A DNA stretch of 64,000 nucleotides from Patiria miniata (GCF_015706575.1 NW_024037076.1:19286898-19350897), one strand, 5' to 3'; shown: positions 12,650-26,951, numbered from the stretch's first letter. A program made the numbers and translations. The notes: a model not told the origin generated them from the letters alone.

Positions 12650-15580
12650 GTTTGTAACTAGGTATGCAGTAAAAGCATCACGTTCACTGTTTTGCTTTAG
12701 AAAACATCATACCGAGGAGTAGTACATTTGTGCGCGGTCCATCTTTCTTCATTTATAAATCAGTTATGATGAATTTACATTGATTTTTTTCCCCAGACAC
12801 CATGCAGCATATGAACTTTGCAATAATGTTGTGCAATAAATGATCTACATGTTATGCATGCATGCAAGTCTATCACGGTACATTTATCTTCAGCAGGACT
12901 GGATGACACAAATTCTCATAAAAATCACATTTCCTTAACTGGTAATCCTCTACGCTCCGGCTTGTATTTCACTCAGTAACTTACACCATCTGAATCTCCT
13001 GCCAACAAATAAAGAGTGTAATAACTAAATCCGTCTTCGGGTTGGATTGGCCAGAATGTTTGCTTGACTGTGTGGAAGATGATGCACCAGCGGGGAGATG
13101 AAATTTTTTTCCCTTTCTGTTTGCTGCTTGCAAACACATCTTACCCGGAAATTAAGCTATCTGATTGCGATTTCTGTCTCGCACGCCGGTCTTTTTTTGG
13201 AGTGTGATCCGACGAATGTTTGGTTTGGCACGGATGTCTTATTTATTGGATTCCAGCTGATGCAATGAGGTCGAAGAAGCTGCAAGCCATGATGTAGCTT
13301 TCTTCAAACAAAACCTGGCCACACCTCAGAGCTGTAATTTTCAGATCAACAGTTATGACTAAGATTTGTTCGAGACATGCTCTGTGATCTGGTCATGGAG
13401 CAAATATTCCCAGAGACGGGAAAGGAGTGCCACCACTGAGTCTGTCCTGTTTGGACACGATCACATCAACTTTGATTTTAGTTTGGAAAGTAAAGGTAGG
13501 AGATCAGCTTTTTCAAAAAACATATTAGCACTTTTACTACATTGTTTTACATTGTGCTAATTGTGAATTGATAATTTGCTAGCATTACATTAACTATGAG
13601 ATGGCCTGGCTGCATGTAGGTCTACCATGATTGCGGAGCATGTCTCAGAACGGCCACGATCATCATGTGCCAGGCGAATACAAAACTCATGATTCCAAAA
13701 TTAACACATATGAATACATGGCTATGTCACTAGATATGAATATTTATAGCATTACGCTCAAAACTTTCTGAACTGGAGTACGCTGTTTAAAACCACTTTT
13801 TAAAACTGTATAAAGGCGTGCAAATGCAAACAAGCAAATTTATTTGTCACAGGGCATTGATATTCCCTCAAAACTCGTTCGGAAAAGAAATTTGAAATTT
13901 TTTTAAAAGCACGTATACCAACTTTAAGGTTTAATTGTCAAAATTGGTTTTAAATTCAGGTTTTAAGTAAATCACACTTTTTTTTCTTACCTTGTTTGAA
14001 AGATTTTGAATAAGTTACTTTTGTCAACAGATTTACTGCAAGAAGTGTATTTTTTTCTTACAGCTGCATCATCAAATACAAATTGTACTTGAGCCTACAA
14101 TCCTGGCCAAATCTTGCTGGACCTCTTACCCCCCGGCCCCCGTTCAATGTTGTCTCTCATTGCGCGGTGTGTGCTCCATCAGCTGGAAAGAACAACATTG
14201 ACCGGGGGAGCGGGGGAGTGGGTGACCGTGGCAGGCCCAGGAAGTGTCCCAACTATTTTGGCCGGGATTGTAGCTTCATGGCAAATGATAAGTTTCAATT
14301 TAAACCTTACTGTCAAGAAAAGATCTCGAAAAGCCATCTTAAATAATTGAAACTTGCAATATTTGAAGATGTGTAAAGTGTGTTTAGGCCTAAACATAAC
14401 CTTCCTTTTTCACATGGTGTGTGCTTTCATTCTTAATTGATGATGCAGGAACCTTTGGAAAATTACGAATGATTTTAGAGATGTTAATGATTCAGCAATA
14501 TTTTTTAAACCCAATTTCAAAACTTTCTGGGGTAGTACCGGTATTTTGTCATCTTGATTTATTCGAGGGATAGTCTGAGGCCAGGACCCAAGGGTCCCAT
14601 TATGTAACACTTGTAAGAGAGAAAGTGGGAGTCTGGGACTTGACTGGATAGCCGATCATCGTAAATTATTATTATTATTTTTTTTACCAAGTCAAGCAGT
14701 GTGTGCTATTATAGCAAACATATGGACCCTCTGTTAGGGAGGTTTGGACTAAAAATACTGTTATTTTAATGTGTATCAATCAAACACAAGGCCAAGGCCA
14801 CTGAAAGTTGTGGGCTACAGACTAGAAAGAACATGAAGAAAGAAAGAAAGAAGACGTATGTGTATGTGAAAGAGGGCATCTATTCACGTTGTGAAAGACT
14901 GAATGTAGAAGGGAAGCATGATTCTGGTAGATACATACATGTAGTTCAAAAGAGAAGCAGGATGAAGGAACAAGGAACATTTTTCACTACTACTACTAGC
15001 CTTAGGCACTATGACAGGGAAAGGATGTTATTAAAGTGGCAGCAAAGTGCGTGGATTGCTTGAAAGTATGGTTGGGGGAAAACAAATGAAGAGAGGCCGC
15101 TGGAACACATCTCATGGTAGCATCTTATACAAATATTGACTGCTTGGAGTGGTGTAATAAAACTAGCCTCCCGAGGTGATCCATTGAGCATTCTATTTTT
15201 CCCGAGGCAAAACCGAGGGAAAAAAAGAATGCTCCATGAATCACTTAGTGAGGCTAGTTTTACTACTGGTCGGGATAAAGCAGTCAATACTTGCATTATA
15301 GCACCTCTCCAACGGATTCTGCTTGATTTTAAGCGATAACTGATCAATGTAATCTAAATATAATTAAAATGTACTTCTATTTGAAAATGAAATTAACTGA
15401 AAATTTACTAGCACTTTTCTAAACTACCCCTTCACAAAATGCTTGAACCCAGCTCTGCAGCTAGCACTTGGGAACACAACATTTGGTTTTTAGATTTTTG
15501 TAATAAATAATTAACAAAAACATACACGTAAAAGTTGTTAACTTCAGTGACCTGTGTGATTGAATTTTACAATGGTGGGT
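12650..15580. other. Non-coding DNA with one GC-rich hairpin
   Basis: No gene is recognised. At about 14130-14206 a stem forms from CCCCCGTTCAATGTTGT and ACAACATTGACCGGGGG, with a ~40-nt loop containing tgcgcggtgtgtgctccatc. Overlapping frames at 14083-14350 are not family-like. A frame ending near 13495 before gtagga could be an untranslated exon, but nothing supports it. Confidence 0.35.
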
Positions 15581-15584
15581 GGAT

Positions 15585-15823
15585 GTATATTATAGGTTTT
15601 GGTGGAAATTTAATATTCCTTTTGCTTCACACAACCATAGTTTTATTAGCACCCACATGTAACACTCGGTGACAGGCAAAAGTTTGATAGGTGATAATTT
15701 ACCTGAACAGTACAATGTAATCAGTACAGAAAGTTGAACAAAGAAATTGACTGGGTTGGGATTGGAACAAGCAACCTCTGGATTACCATACCGGTCCTCT
15801 ACCAACTGAGCTATCCGGCCCCT
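15585..15823 (-). repeat. tRNA-derived SINE, minus strand
   Basis: The reverse complement of 15748-15823 reads as a tRNA: an A box TAGCTCAGTTGG, then a B-box-like TGTTCCAATCC. The anticodon stem pairs poorly and there is no tidy acceptor stem, so it is a SINE head or pseudo-tRNA rather than a functional tRNA gene. The body probably extends to about 15585. Confidence 0.6.
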
Positions 15824-16379
15824 ATATGTTTAGCGGTTCACCAACATGTAGGGCAGTATATTCCATGGAGCCGGGGATCATGCCCAAAGTCAAAATTCAT
15901 GCAAAATATGAAATGCTGCAAAAAGTGGTTAGAATTACATCAGCTGCACTGTTGTTATTCACTGTGCTTTTCCACTGTTAAGGATACAATACATGTAGGT
16001 TCATTCATTCACCTCATTTGTAGTACAATTAGGTGACAAATCAATACATTATGCCACTCAGTTCAGCATATTCATTGTCTAGGTAGGGTTACTGTTGTTA
16101 GTTCTGGAGCCAGTCATTTGCACCATGGCATGCTTACACAAATGACCAAAAAACAGGTACAATCTTTCTATATGTATTACCATTGTGATAAATGTCTGTC
16201 ATGGAATTCAATTGCTCTGCTTCTATCATCTTGATGCAAAATTGATATTTTGCAAAGGACTGTCTTCGGTGATTATACACATCATAAATCACACCTTTTT
16301 TCTTCTTACCATGCTGATGACCCTGCAGAAATTGGGACACTACAGCGTTACTAAATGACGTTTGGAATTTTACAGCACT

Positions 16380-16539
16380 TCTTCAGAAAGCTTACAGCAC
16401 AATTGAAATTTCACACTAGTATAGTTTAACATTAGCACAGTGTAAAACTCATTACATGCATTATTGGTCATATACTTGCTTTTCAACAATAATTTTGTCG
16501 GTTACTTTTTTGGATAGCTGCAAATGATGTACTCTACCT
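16380..16539. mobile_element. TTAA MITE family B, partial copy (right end)
   Basis: It shares ttttcaacaataatt, gttactttt, ggatagctgcaaatgatg and a right edge CCT|TTAA with the full family B copies at 42841 and 47615. The left end was not located. Confidence 0.5.
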
Positions 16540-17464
16540 TTAAGTTGGAGTTTGTGTTTAAAGTTGCCTGTTGTATTGTCAGCATTGTGTCTGATTTACA
16601 CAGTACCTTTTTTGGTTTGACTGAAATGTTAGTAAATAATTTTTAAAAATCCAGTGTGATGTTCCCTTCTTTCGCATCTTCAGATTCAAAACAGTATCTT
16701 TAAAAACAATAGCTTTAACTCTAAACCTAACGTTCCTCAATCCTCAAAAATCAACTAGGCACTTTCGGAAGACTTTGAAGGAATGAGGCTGTATGCCTGT
16801 TAAGTGCCTGCCGGTATTGATTTTGGAGGATGCATATCCAATATTTATGTGGAGGTTGTTTGAGGATTTTTCCAGGATTGAGGACGCATCCTAGCCAAAA
16901 AGGCCTGAAGAGATTAGGGTTACTGTAAAAATTGTTCATGTACAAAATGAAGGCCTACATGTGTACGTGCAAATAGTACTTTTGCCAAGTTCACGACCCT
17001 ATATTCCAAGAAATCCTGGCGCATGTTTTCAATCATATAGAACATTGAACTTAAATATTTTGTACATCCGACAGGTTTTTTTAATTTTTGGCTTGACACA
17101 AATGAGATCCTTGCTCTTATTTCAGATTGATGTAAAGTATGTAGTTTGAAGAAAAAAAATCTGTTCAAGAGATTGATGTAAAGTCTATCTTTGACAAGGT
17201 GTTAATCATTGAATTTACACAACTGTGTCAAGTTTTAAAAAAAATAAATTTATTTAAGATATGTAAGATATTTTTAAACAAGATAAGAGTCCATACCAAT
17301 TCTGTTACCATTTCTTTCTCTTGGAAGGAACATTGATATATTTTTCCCATTAACTGCATCTCACATGTCTCAACGCTGCAAGTTGTACCCTTCAATTGAG
17401 CTAAGACTGTTTTAAAGCCATGTACCGGAAGGATCATTTTCAGTTTCGGTACCTTCCGATTTAA

Positions 17465-18015
17465 AGAGCCCATTACATGCATTTTACTTGGAAACATAAT
17501 TTGTGCAACTTTGTACTCTTAATTGTATGAACATTATATGACATCCCTTTTTGGTTAATCTTAGTGGAAAGTGCACTTCTTTAAACATTTAAACATTTTC
17601 CATGCTTTTCCTGACAAATGAGGGTGTTGTTGATTTCAAGAAGACACTGTTCAGTTGAGGGGTTTTCTGTTCAAATTGTGAACCCAAAATTTGCTCATTG
17701 AAAAATTTTGTGAGAAAATGTTGCTACTGTCATGTACTGAAACAACAATGAATCGTCAAAGCAAAGAAAATTCACGACAGCAAAATATCCAAAATTCTGG
17801 CTACTTTTGGTGCTGAAATACATGTAGCTGTAACATTAAGGTTACTGCCTGAAATGACATCACACTTTTGCTCATGAATATGGACACTTACATTAAGCTA
17901 AAGCCATAAAGGCACCAAAATACCCTTTAAAATGGCAAATTGAAAATACGGATAAATGGGACACAATGGTGTGCTTACAAGGGCTGCATTAAAACAAAAA
18001 CACATTACATGCCCT
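17465..18015 (-). mobile_element. TTAA MITE family C, uninterrupted copy (551 bp)
   Basis: Edges are TTAA|AGAGCCCATTACATG and CATGCCCT|TTAA. In reverse complement its sequence parallels 32467-33854, where two later insertions interrupt it, and the right part of 41757-42071. It serves as the empty-site reference for those insertions. Confidence 0.65.
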
Positions 18016-18089
18016 TTAATGACAGAAACCTTGCTCATAGTGAAGATAGGACTGGTATCAAATACCCTGTGAAATGACACGGCCTGAAA

Positions 18090-18335
18090 TTATATCATTG
18101 AAGGTGGTTTCAAACTAGGGTGCCGAGGAATACACTTCCTCCACGACTAACCAGACCCCAAAAACCTTACACACATTTTCTGTTTTCTAAAAATGTAGTG
18201 TATACACTGAGCTGAAACTTCAACAGGGTAGTTGTTACAGGTACAATATGTATCATACTTAGGATTTTGTGCAATTTTGTTTCTTCAAACACACACAAAA
18301 ATGCACAAAAAAGCAAATAATCCTATGTGCCTATT
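18090..18335. repeat. Dispersed repeat related to 21195-21422 and 57450-57590
   Basis: Shared motifs in the same order: tcattgaaggtggttt, actgagctgaaac, caaca.gt, ttttg, gcaaat.atcctac near a TTAA or ATTAA edge. Possibly a further diverged branch of the TTAA MITE set. Confidence 0.4.
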
Positions 18336-18639
18336 AAGGAGAAGACTTGCTTACTGACGATTGCGAGCTGTCAGTGCATATGTTAACATGTTAGATGATC
18401 TAGTTTCACAGGTCTAAATTACATTAAGCATCCAGGCTTGAGGATAACATGCATCACACGTATGAAGGACAAGCACCTCTTCCTAGCTGTGCTCAGGGTC
18501 TTTTAATTATGAGCTACATGTACCTCCCCATCAGTTTCTTGATCGGACATTTAGAGTGCTGTTGTAGACAAGGTACAAACGTCCCTATTCAGGGAATTGG
18601 TTTGCAGTACAAACTTTGACCTTCACTTGGAGGGATTTA

Positions 18640-18945
18640 AAGTATGAGGACTCAAATGGCGCAGTTAGTTCGTTCCTCGCCTTCCACCTCTATGGCTCAG
18701 GTTCGATTCCTGCCTTGGTCCACGTGTGGATTGGGTTTTCAGTCCCAGTCTGACTCTGTTGGTTTCCTCGCAGAATTTTCTTGTGGGGTATTTCTCCCAC
18801 CTCTGAAAGTGGAATTTCTTCATTGTCTTTTCTCTACAGGTTTTTTTTCAGGCTTGTGATGAGCTACAGTGCCCAGGGTGCTTTAGAGGAATCCTTGGTT
18901 TCATTATCAGAAATGTATAATGATAAGAATATAATATTTTTTCCA
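18640..18945 (+). repeat. tRNA-derived SINE, plus strand
   Basis: A-box-like TGGCGCAGTTAGT at 18658 and a perfect B box GGTTCGATTCC at about 18701 begin a body that continues through tctgttggtttcctcgcag and cccagggtgctttagagg, ending near an A/T-rich tail (aatgataagaatataata). Confidence 0.6.
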
Positions 18946-20570
18946 GCATTCTTTGGTTTCATGTGGTTTGAGAAATAAAGCAAAGTGAATTTTTGCCTCA
19001 GTACATCCTATAACGCATTATGGACAAATGGATTTTCGGTCGTAGTTGTACAACTTAGAAACGAGTTTGAAACATTAGTGCATATGCTTCAAGTGGTAGC
19101 CATGAGAAAAATTGATCAACCTAATAATCAACAGACACTCATTTGGATTTGATTAAGTGATGGATCAACCCTTTTCTGTACTATAATAAGTATCTCTCTT
19201 GCCAAAAGAACCATATTATTTTTTTTGTAAAGGATCTCAAGGTACTTTTAAACCAGCCAGCCAGCCAATTGAGCACAGGAAATAACAAGCATTTGTTACC
19301 TCAAAGCCGCTGTCTGATACGGCCCATTTAATTAACTCATGCTTTTAGTCAAAAGAGCACGGGCAACCTCAACCAGCAAGCGACGAGGCAGTTGCCAAGG
19401 ACTAAATTACTGAGCACACATGGCCTTGTTTGCTGATGATCAAATTCTCATTAAGACTGCCGCGTCCAAACATTTTGCAGGCTCCGTTTATTAACCACAA
19501 TATCAAACAAAATGGAATGATGATGGCACGGAATCGTCCGTGCTTGAAGTTTGAGGAAGGTTTTTTGCCGTACTCTTGGGGGGGGGGGAGTCTGGTGTTC
19601 TATGGCTGCAAATAAACAGACTGTTGTCAAGTCGAAGTGCTCTACAATGGAAAGTGTTAATTAGTTGTGTTTATTCATTAACTACCTGCATTTTGGTCCG
19701 TCATACTGGAATTCTTTGAAGGATGTTCAAATAGGGTCAAATAATCTTAGAAAAATTTGTCTTGACATGTTTATAATTCTAACAAACGACATATAGATCT
19801 ATGCTTGCTTGATGCTTGATGCTCAAGTTGTGCAGTTGTGCAGGTGCAGTAGATATACAGGTGCAAGTATAAAAACATCCTCACTTCTTAGAGTTGCTGG
19901 TGGGTGGTGGTGGGACGCATGTCTCTCACTGCTGGAAGGGCCACTGCCTTAAAAGCTGCAACTGATGGTTGTTTTACTGCTTCCAGCAGGAGCCTGTTCC
20001 TTTCTTGTTACGGTGCGGACTAAGAATGGGAATTGGAATGAGTTTCTTAACGCCTGGATTGGTTGGTAGTGAAGATGATGTTGGGATGGGTGAAGTTGAA
20101 CACAAGGTGGAAAACTGACATTGACCGTAGTTGTAATGAATTTTGTAGAACATGGTGCACTGGTGTAGAAGTCTTCTGATGGCTAGCTGATCCAGCTTGA
20201 CTTGTTGGAGTAATGGAAAGATATAACTTGTTGTCATGGACCCCACATATGTAACAGACTGCCTGGCGTTGGATTGATTCCAGTGAATAGATTTTTTTTA
20301 GCAGTGTGAGGACTCCATACAGCGGCCGTGTAATCCAGTTGGGGAAAAACCAAAGCTTCGTATGCTGCATGTGTATTGTACATTGTACACATGCAGCTAC
20401 TTGTGTGGAATTAATTTTTATTCCGTAGAATCATTCCGCTCAACTGGTGGTTAGGTTTGCTCCAGATTAGCAGGATAAGAGTCTGTTTTTCCCCTGTGCG
20501 CGCGCGTACAGACGTTTTATTTGAGTTTTCCGTCATAATTACATCATGCTAACTGTGCTGTGGTCGACTC
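18946..20570. other. Upstream non-coding DNA
   Basis: No gene or clear repeat structure is seen apart from a G-tract near 19579-19588 and a short alternating CG/TA stretch near 20498. Non-coding 5' UTR exons of the EML-like gene could lie anywhere between about 8 kb and 20.9 kb. Confidence 0.35.
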
Positions 20571-20572
20571 CC

Positions 20573-20700
20573 TCCAAAGTCCATCACAAGTCCATCACAA
20601 GTCCATTACAAGTCCATCACAAGTCCATCACAAGTCCATCACAAGTCCATCACAAGTCCATCACAAGTCCATCACAAGTCCATCACAAGTCCATCATAAG
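20573..20700 (+). repeat. 11-bp minisatellite (CACAAGTCCAT)n
   Basis: About eleven head-to-tail copies of an 11-bp unit. Its reverse complement matches the ACTTGTGATGG-type units of the longer array at 44085-44612. It lies about 250 bp before exon 1 of the EML-like gene. Confidence 0.85.
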
Positions 20701-20923
20701 TAGTCTAGTCTCAAGTCAAGTCACAACTGAGCTATAGATTTCATATTAAATGTGACACTAGCATTTCTTCGTCATTGCTCATCTCCTGTTACTTTTGATG
20801 GACTTTATGACTACAGCACTACATGTACATCCGAATCCATTGTGTTTGAATTAGAATTTTGATCTTCAGTACTTTGTGCAACCTCCTAATCCATATTCTC
20901 TTCCTTCACTGACAATCACGCAG

Positions 20924-21085
20924 GTGCCCCACTAAGATCTCGCCAAGATGATGAGCATGCGTGCCAAGCAACGGCCCTCGCAGACTTCGGTCTCGGGCCC
21001 CTCCCGCTATGACCGCATGGCTGCCCCAGGACACATCCACAACATGAACAACAAGGTCAACTGGTCCGAGTTTGTCGAAGAAAGG
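20924..21085 (+). CDS. EML-like gene, exon 1 (5' UTR end plus start codon)
   Basis: A pyrimidine-rich acceptor ending acgcag precedes 20924, so at least one non-coding exon lies upstream. ATG at 20948 follows cgccaag, a fair Kozak context, and is followed by a second ATG. The exon encodes 46 residues starting MMSMRAKQRPSQ and ending NWSEFVEER. The donor is agg|gtaagg, phase 0. Coding bases are 20948-21085. GC content is clearly above the flanking DNA. Confidence 0.8.
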
Positions 21086-24000
21086 GTAAGGTCATGCTCA
21101 CACTTTATAAAAGCACGTATGTAGGAACATCTGCAATTATCTGAAAATGTATACCTAACGATTTAATGAGAAAATCATTGCTAAAATTTAAGAATACCAA
21201 TCATTGAAGGCGGCTTAAGAAAGTGTACCTGTGGGCTGTTTTATGTGCATTTGCAATGGAATCCAGTTAGGAGACTTCAAAAATTGCGCATATGTTTTCT
21301 CTGTTTTCGCAAAATGTATAGTACCGTATCCACTGAGCTGAAACGTCAACAAGTTGTTTTATGAGCAATTTTGGTACCTTAAATGAAAAAAAAAAATGCA
21401 CAAAAGGCAAATGATCCTACCTTTAATAATAGTTGGTGCTTTTTTTTTTTTGGAGACCCGATCATAAAATACTATTGTGGAAGACTCAGATAGACCTTTT
21501 GTGTTAAAAGAAAGGTCTTTTGAAAACTGGTGTATATTTAAAGCATTTAATGTTTTTCTGGGTTTGGTTTGTGGAAAAAGTTATTGACACTCAAAAAGGT
21601 GGAAAGAATCATCAGTGATAAAAGGCAGACTCAGGCTTTTGCACTTTTTTTGTGCTTCCAAAATCTCTGGTCAGGTGAAGTGACTTAATCGAGAGTGGCA
21701 CTGATGTAAATGCTGAATTCCTAATTTAACATGTTCCCCGGTTCCCAGCCCAATACGGTACCCAGCCCCTCGGTTACTTACCACCTGCTGGCTGGAGTGG
21801 GCCCACTCATTAACGATCGCGGCAAAGTGCAATTAATAAAGCTCCCAAATTGACAGAATGAACGATGCCCTTTGCTGGCTCTCGGGCAAAAATTAATTGA
21901 GTTTGGGGCATCTGGCATGAGTCGCTGAAAACACTCTGATAATAAGCAGAAAACTGGTCATTAATTAACTGACTTTAATGCTCGATTTAATTAGTGATTT
22001 CCTGTTTGATTTTTGGCTTTTTTGGCAAAGTACATTGCTCTGCGGATTTTAATGGACCAATAATAGTACTCTTATGGTGTGGCCTTTCCAAAGAGTTGAT
22101 GGTTTTGACTAACACATTTTAAAGCTCATGTAGTACATGTATACAAATGTTTTCCATTGTGATGTCATTCATTCCTTGGTGCTTGAAGGGACACATGTGG
22201 GCAATTACGGATGTTACATTCAGAGCCTCAGACCAGTTTGAAACGACAAAATAAAATACTTTCAGTGACAGCAAATTTTAAATATTTGGTACAACTCTAA
22301 CCTAGGCCTTAACCCTCCTATGCAAACATGCAATTCTGTGCCAAGTTGTCCTTTCAGTCAAAATCAATCAAGCCCAAGCCCATCTAAAGGCCGGTTCATT
22401 TGTTTTGTTATCTATTCCCCTCTCTGTGCCTATATTCTCCAAGAAAGACTTACTGTAGTTGCATATCTATGCATGTACATTATTTAAAACGTGTGTTGTG
22501 CGTGCACAAGACAAGTTGCTGATCAAAATTAAAACCCTCAGTTACTTATTGATGAGTGCTGGTTTTATCTCTAAAGAGGTTGTTTAAATTTCCTTAGATG
22601 CAAGTTTAGTTCTAAAGCAAGGTTAATGCAGGTCATGAGAAATGCAGTCATCCACCGTCCCAAACCGTAAATAAATAAATAGTGTCCTCTTTGTTTCCCT
22701 GGTAACAACGTGGAGTGAATCATATTGCTCAGAATAAATAAGGGAGTTGTCCCATTTAGTAAAGCATGGTAGTTAAGGTTGCTGTCGGGATGTAGACAGG
22801 GGTACCAGGTTTGATGGTACAGGTTGTGTAAATAAATCCTTACATGGGTTCGAACCCTGACGGGGAACATGGTGCTTGTGCTCTTGGGCAAGGCACTTTA
22901 CTACGATTGCCTCTCTCCATGCAGGAGTATAAATGGGTACCTGTGCTTGGTGGAGACCAAATTGCGCTGATCTCGAGCTGCTGCGTAACAAATGGTCTCA
23001 TTCTTGATGAACAGGGATAATAATTGTGATGCACATTTGATCAAGTTCATATGGAATTTTTTGCAATATAAATGTATGAATTATTATTATTATACATTGA
23101 CCTGTTGCTTGCTGGCATGTCGCCACGCCCATTGATAGCCCTAGGGAATTTTGTACGTTGAGTTTTGTTTGTCTGAGATTGTGTGCGTTGCGCGTCGATT
23201 TGTATATCATGCAATTGGACAATATTTCATAAGCTGCGTTGAAGCGATTCTACCGTGATAGGTCAATTGGCAATGCGCAAGTAATATCCAATGAAAAGGA
23301 AGAAAACAATCTTGTGGTGCCAGTTTCATGACGATTTTGGGGCTGGAAAGGTATCCCCGATTTGTTACCCAAAATGACACATGTCAAGGCGTTTTTTTTT
23401 GGTTCTGTTTGTTTGTTTTGTTTCTGAGGTTTTTTTGTTTTTGTTGGGTTGTTTGTTTGTTTGTTTATTTTGGGGCAGGGAGGGGAGTTGTGGTACTAAA
23501 GAGTTTTGAGGACAAATTTACTTGTATTTTGATCAGGGGAAAGTTTGGAGAAATGTAAGCGAGTTTATTTCCAAAATGCAATATATCCATTTTGAAAAAG
23601 GGAACAATTTGCACGGTTAGGAAACTTTAAAAATTAAAGAGTAAAAACAATAAAGCAGCTGTTTCTAAACTTCATGGTGTTTTTTTTTTTTTTTGCTTTG
23701 GTGTATTCTTAAATTGTGTTTAACGATAACAGCTGTCGAAACTGACTATAGATGGGCAGCCAGGAAAGGGTGGGATTCTAAAAGGTGACAAAATGGACTT
23801 TATCGCATTTCTACCAACAAATGGACATTGGCAATTTTGCATTTTGTTGTGTTTGGTGACTAGTGGTACATATATGAAACACATGTTGAATGTTCTAACT
23901 TATGGTACAGTAAAAAGAAGCGTCCCTTTTTGATCCTTGGAGTATAGTCTGCTGCTCAGGAAATTAGGGCTGTCCATTTTTGAAAAATTTAGTATTTGAG

Positions 24001-24886
24001 TATTGGACACTGTGTTTAAGAGTTGGGGGAGACCATTAGGTAGGACATTTGAACGCATTGCCTATGACACCTGAGGCTCACGTGAAGACGCTGTGGCCTT
24101 GTGCACATTCAGTATATAATTAGTCATGCGTACTTTGCGCCATACGGTACGTGCGCGAACAAGTATCCGCATGCTATGTGTCCCATCCACTGAGCTCTCG
24201 AAAGTGGTCAAAAAGTGCCGTCAATTCTTCATGCACGGAGTCTGCACTACATGAATGAATATAGACTAATTCCGCAAGAGCCATTGTCTTATGGTGGCAC
24301 CAGGTGGCGCTGGTAATACGCACGCACTCCAGGCTCCTTCATCTAATAGGGCTACCAAAATGCGTGCACGCCCCATTAAGAACGCATGTATGCGCGCGAG
24401 TGTGGTACCACCTCGAAAATTTCATTCTGTTAATGCTCTTGTTTGATAGGTTGCTTTAATTATTAATAATTTAATGCCACATGCCATTTTTGCTGGCGAG
24501 GCATAGGTTGTCTTTCTTTGAAGGGGATTAACCATAATTCCCCAACTGCCTTATTGGCCATTATCTAGATTAGGTTGGAAGGAGTTAATAAAAGGTGAAG
24601 GCCATTCTTTTTATATACTACATCTTTACTATATCAGTATGCCAATATAAGCCTTTGGTTATTAATGTAGGAATTTTATTTTTATTTCGTTCAGTAGTGG
24701 TGTTCTAACTCCATTTTTTATTTAAAGCCCACTTTTTATATCAGCCGTGCGCAGCACGCTGATATACTGTGATCGTCCAGTTTCTTTCTTTATATCAGCC
24801 GTGCGGAGCACGCTGATATACTGTGATCGTCCAGTTTCTTTATATCAGCCGTGCGCAGCACGCTGATATACTGTGATCGTCCAGTT

Positions 24887-24919
<33 letters not shown>

Positions 24920-25868
24920 GGGCAAACGGTCACGTGACCAATGAAAAAATTGCCATAACTCCTAAACCATTCAGCCGATTTCAAACAAACTTGGCCAAAT
25001 TAAACCTTGTCACATGCCCTACCTAGCCATGTTCGTAAAATCCGGTCACTGGTCATTAAAGGGGCACTAGAGGTCATTTAATGAATATTTACAAAATGCT
25101 TCTTCTCCCACAGTCATGACCCAATTGATGTAAAACTTGGTCAGTTGTATCTTTAGACCAAGCCTCACAAAAGTTGTTCACAGAATTCGGCCAGTGGTCG
25201 CCTATTGGTCAGTAGGGGTCTTTTTATGAAACAAAATTCAAAAACTGTTTAACATTTTAAATCTTTGCAGCCCTGTTCAGTGTATTTTTTTTATCTCTAA
25301 TTCCTAAATTTCATATTCCTGACTTATTTGGTTGTTGAGTTATTTCAAGTTTTGCATTTTTCAAATGCCTGTAAAAAACAATATAAACACATAGGAATTC
25401 TGGGAAGGTTTCAAACCACCACGATACTGTGGATGTTGTGTGACATACAGTGCCACACTCTCCACAGACTTTGCACTTAACCGCTTTGTGGCCTTGACAC
25501 TGCATACTTTTGGTCTGTTACAGCAGTAGTAGTGCCACCTGTGCAATGTGTTCAGCCAGATACTCCACTGTGGATTAAAGAATACAGAGGCCAATAAATA
25601 ACACTATTGCTGTGGTGAATTTTTGAGTGTTTTTATGGATTAATCTACGGGCATTAACTACTGTTTCATGTGTTGTCTTTACGGCTATTTTTTGTAATAT
25701 ATCGGCGGTCTTAATGTCAAATATTCATAGTTTTTTTCTGTTACATTCTTTTGCCGATCTCAGCCATAAAAGCGCAGCTTGTGGTCAGTGCGAGTCAGGA
25801 TTCAAACAAACCGATAAAACGGCAATTTAGGCTGATATCCGTGCTTCGGGAAGCACATTAGCTCTAGT

Positions 25869-25901
<33 letters not shown>

Positions 25902-26918
25902 GGGCAAACAGTCACGTGACCAATATAAAAATGGCCATAACTCCTAAACTATTCAGCCGATTTCAAACAAACTTGGCCAAATTAAACCTTGTCACATGCC
26001 CTACCTAGCCATGTTCGTAAAATCCGGCCATTGGTCATTAAAGGGGCACTAGAGGTCATTTAATGAATATTTACAAAATGCTTCTTCTCCCACAGTCTTG
26101 ACCCAATTGATGTCAAACTTGGTCAGTTGTATCTTTAGACCAAGTCTCACAAAAGTTGTTCACAGAATTTGGCCAGTGGTCACCTATTGGTCAGTAGGGG
26201 TCATTTTATGAAACAAAATCCAAAGACTGTTTTACATTTTAAATCTTTGCAGCCCTGTTCAGTGTATTTTTTTTATCTCTAATTCCTAAATTTCATATTC
26301 CTGACTTATTTGGTTGTCGAGTTATTTCAAGTTTTACATTTTTCAAACGCATGTAAAAAGCAATATAAAAACATAGGAATTCTGGGAAGGTTTCAAACCA
26401 CCACGATACTGTGGATGTTGTGTGACATACAGTGCCACACTCTCCACAGACTTTGCCCATAACCACAGAAGTGGTGTCGCGATACTGCATTCCTTTGGTC
26501 TGTTATAGCATGCAGCTGTGCCACCTGTGTAAAGACATGTGTTCAGCCAGATACTCACGCCGTGGATTAAAAAGTACGGAGGCCAATAAGTAACACTACT
26601 GCTGTGATTAATTTTTGAGAGTTTTTGTGGATTAATCTACTGGCATTAACTACTGTTTCATATATTGCCTTGACGGCTATTTCATGTAATGTTTCGGCAG
26701 TCTTAATGTCAAATGTTGATAGTTGTTTGTTTCTCTTACATTCTTTTGCCGATCTCGGCCACATTTAGCAATGATCACCTTGTGGTCAGTGCGAGTCCGT
26801 ATTCAGACAAACCGATAAAACGGCAATTTAGGCTGATATCCGTGCTTCGGGAAGCACATTAGCTCTAGTTCTTATATCAGCCGTGCGGAGCACGCTGATA
26901 TACTGTGATCGTCCAATT

Positions 26919-26951
<33 letters not shown>

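Noticed and set aside
13366-13495. Frame ending at a gtagga donor-like site as a first exon
   Set aside because: No acceptor, promoter or homology. It could be an untranslated exon but nothing in sequence favours it.
14083-14350. Overlapping open frames of 78-87 codons
   Set aside because: GC-rich and partly a hairpin. No family resemblance, and neither frame has plausible splice partners.
15748-15823. Functional tRNA gene on the minus strand
   Set aside because: A and B boxes are good, but the anticodon stem pairs poorly and the acceptor ends do not match. A SINE head is more likely.
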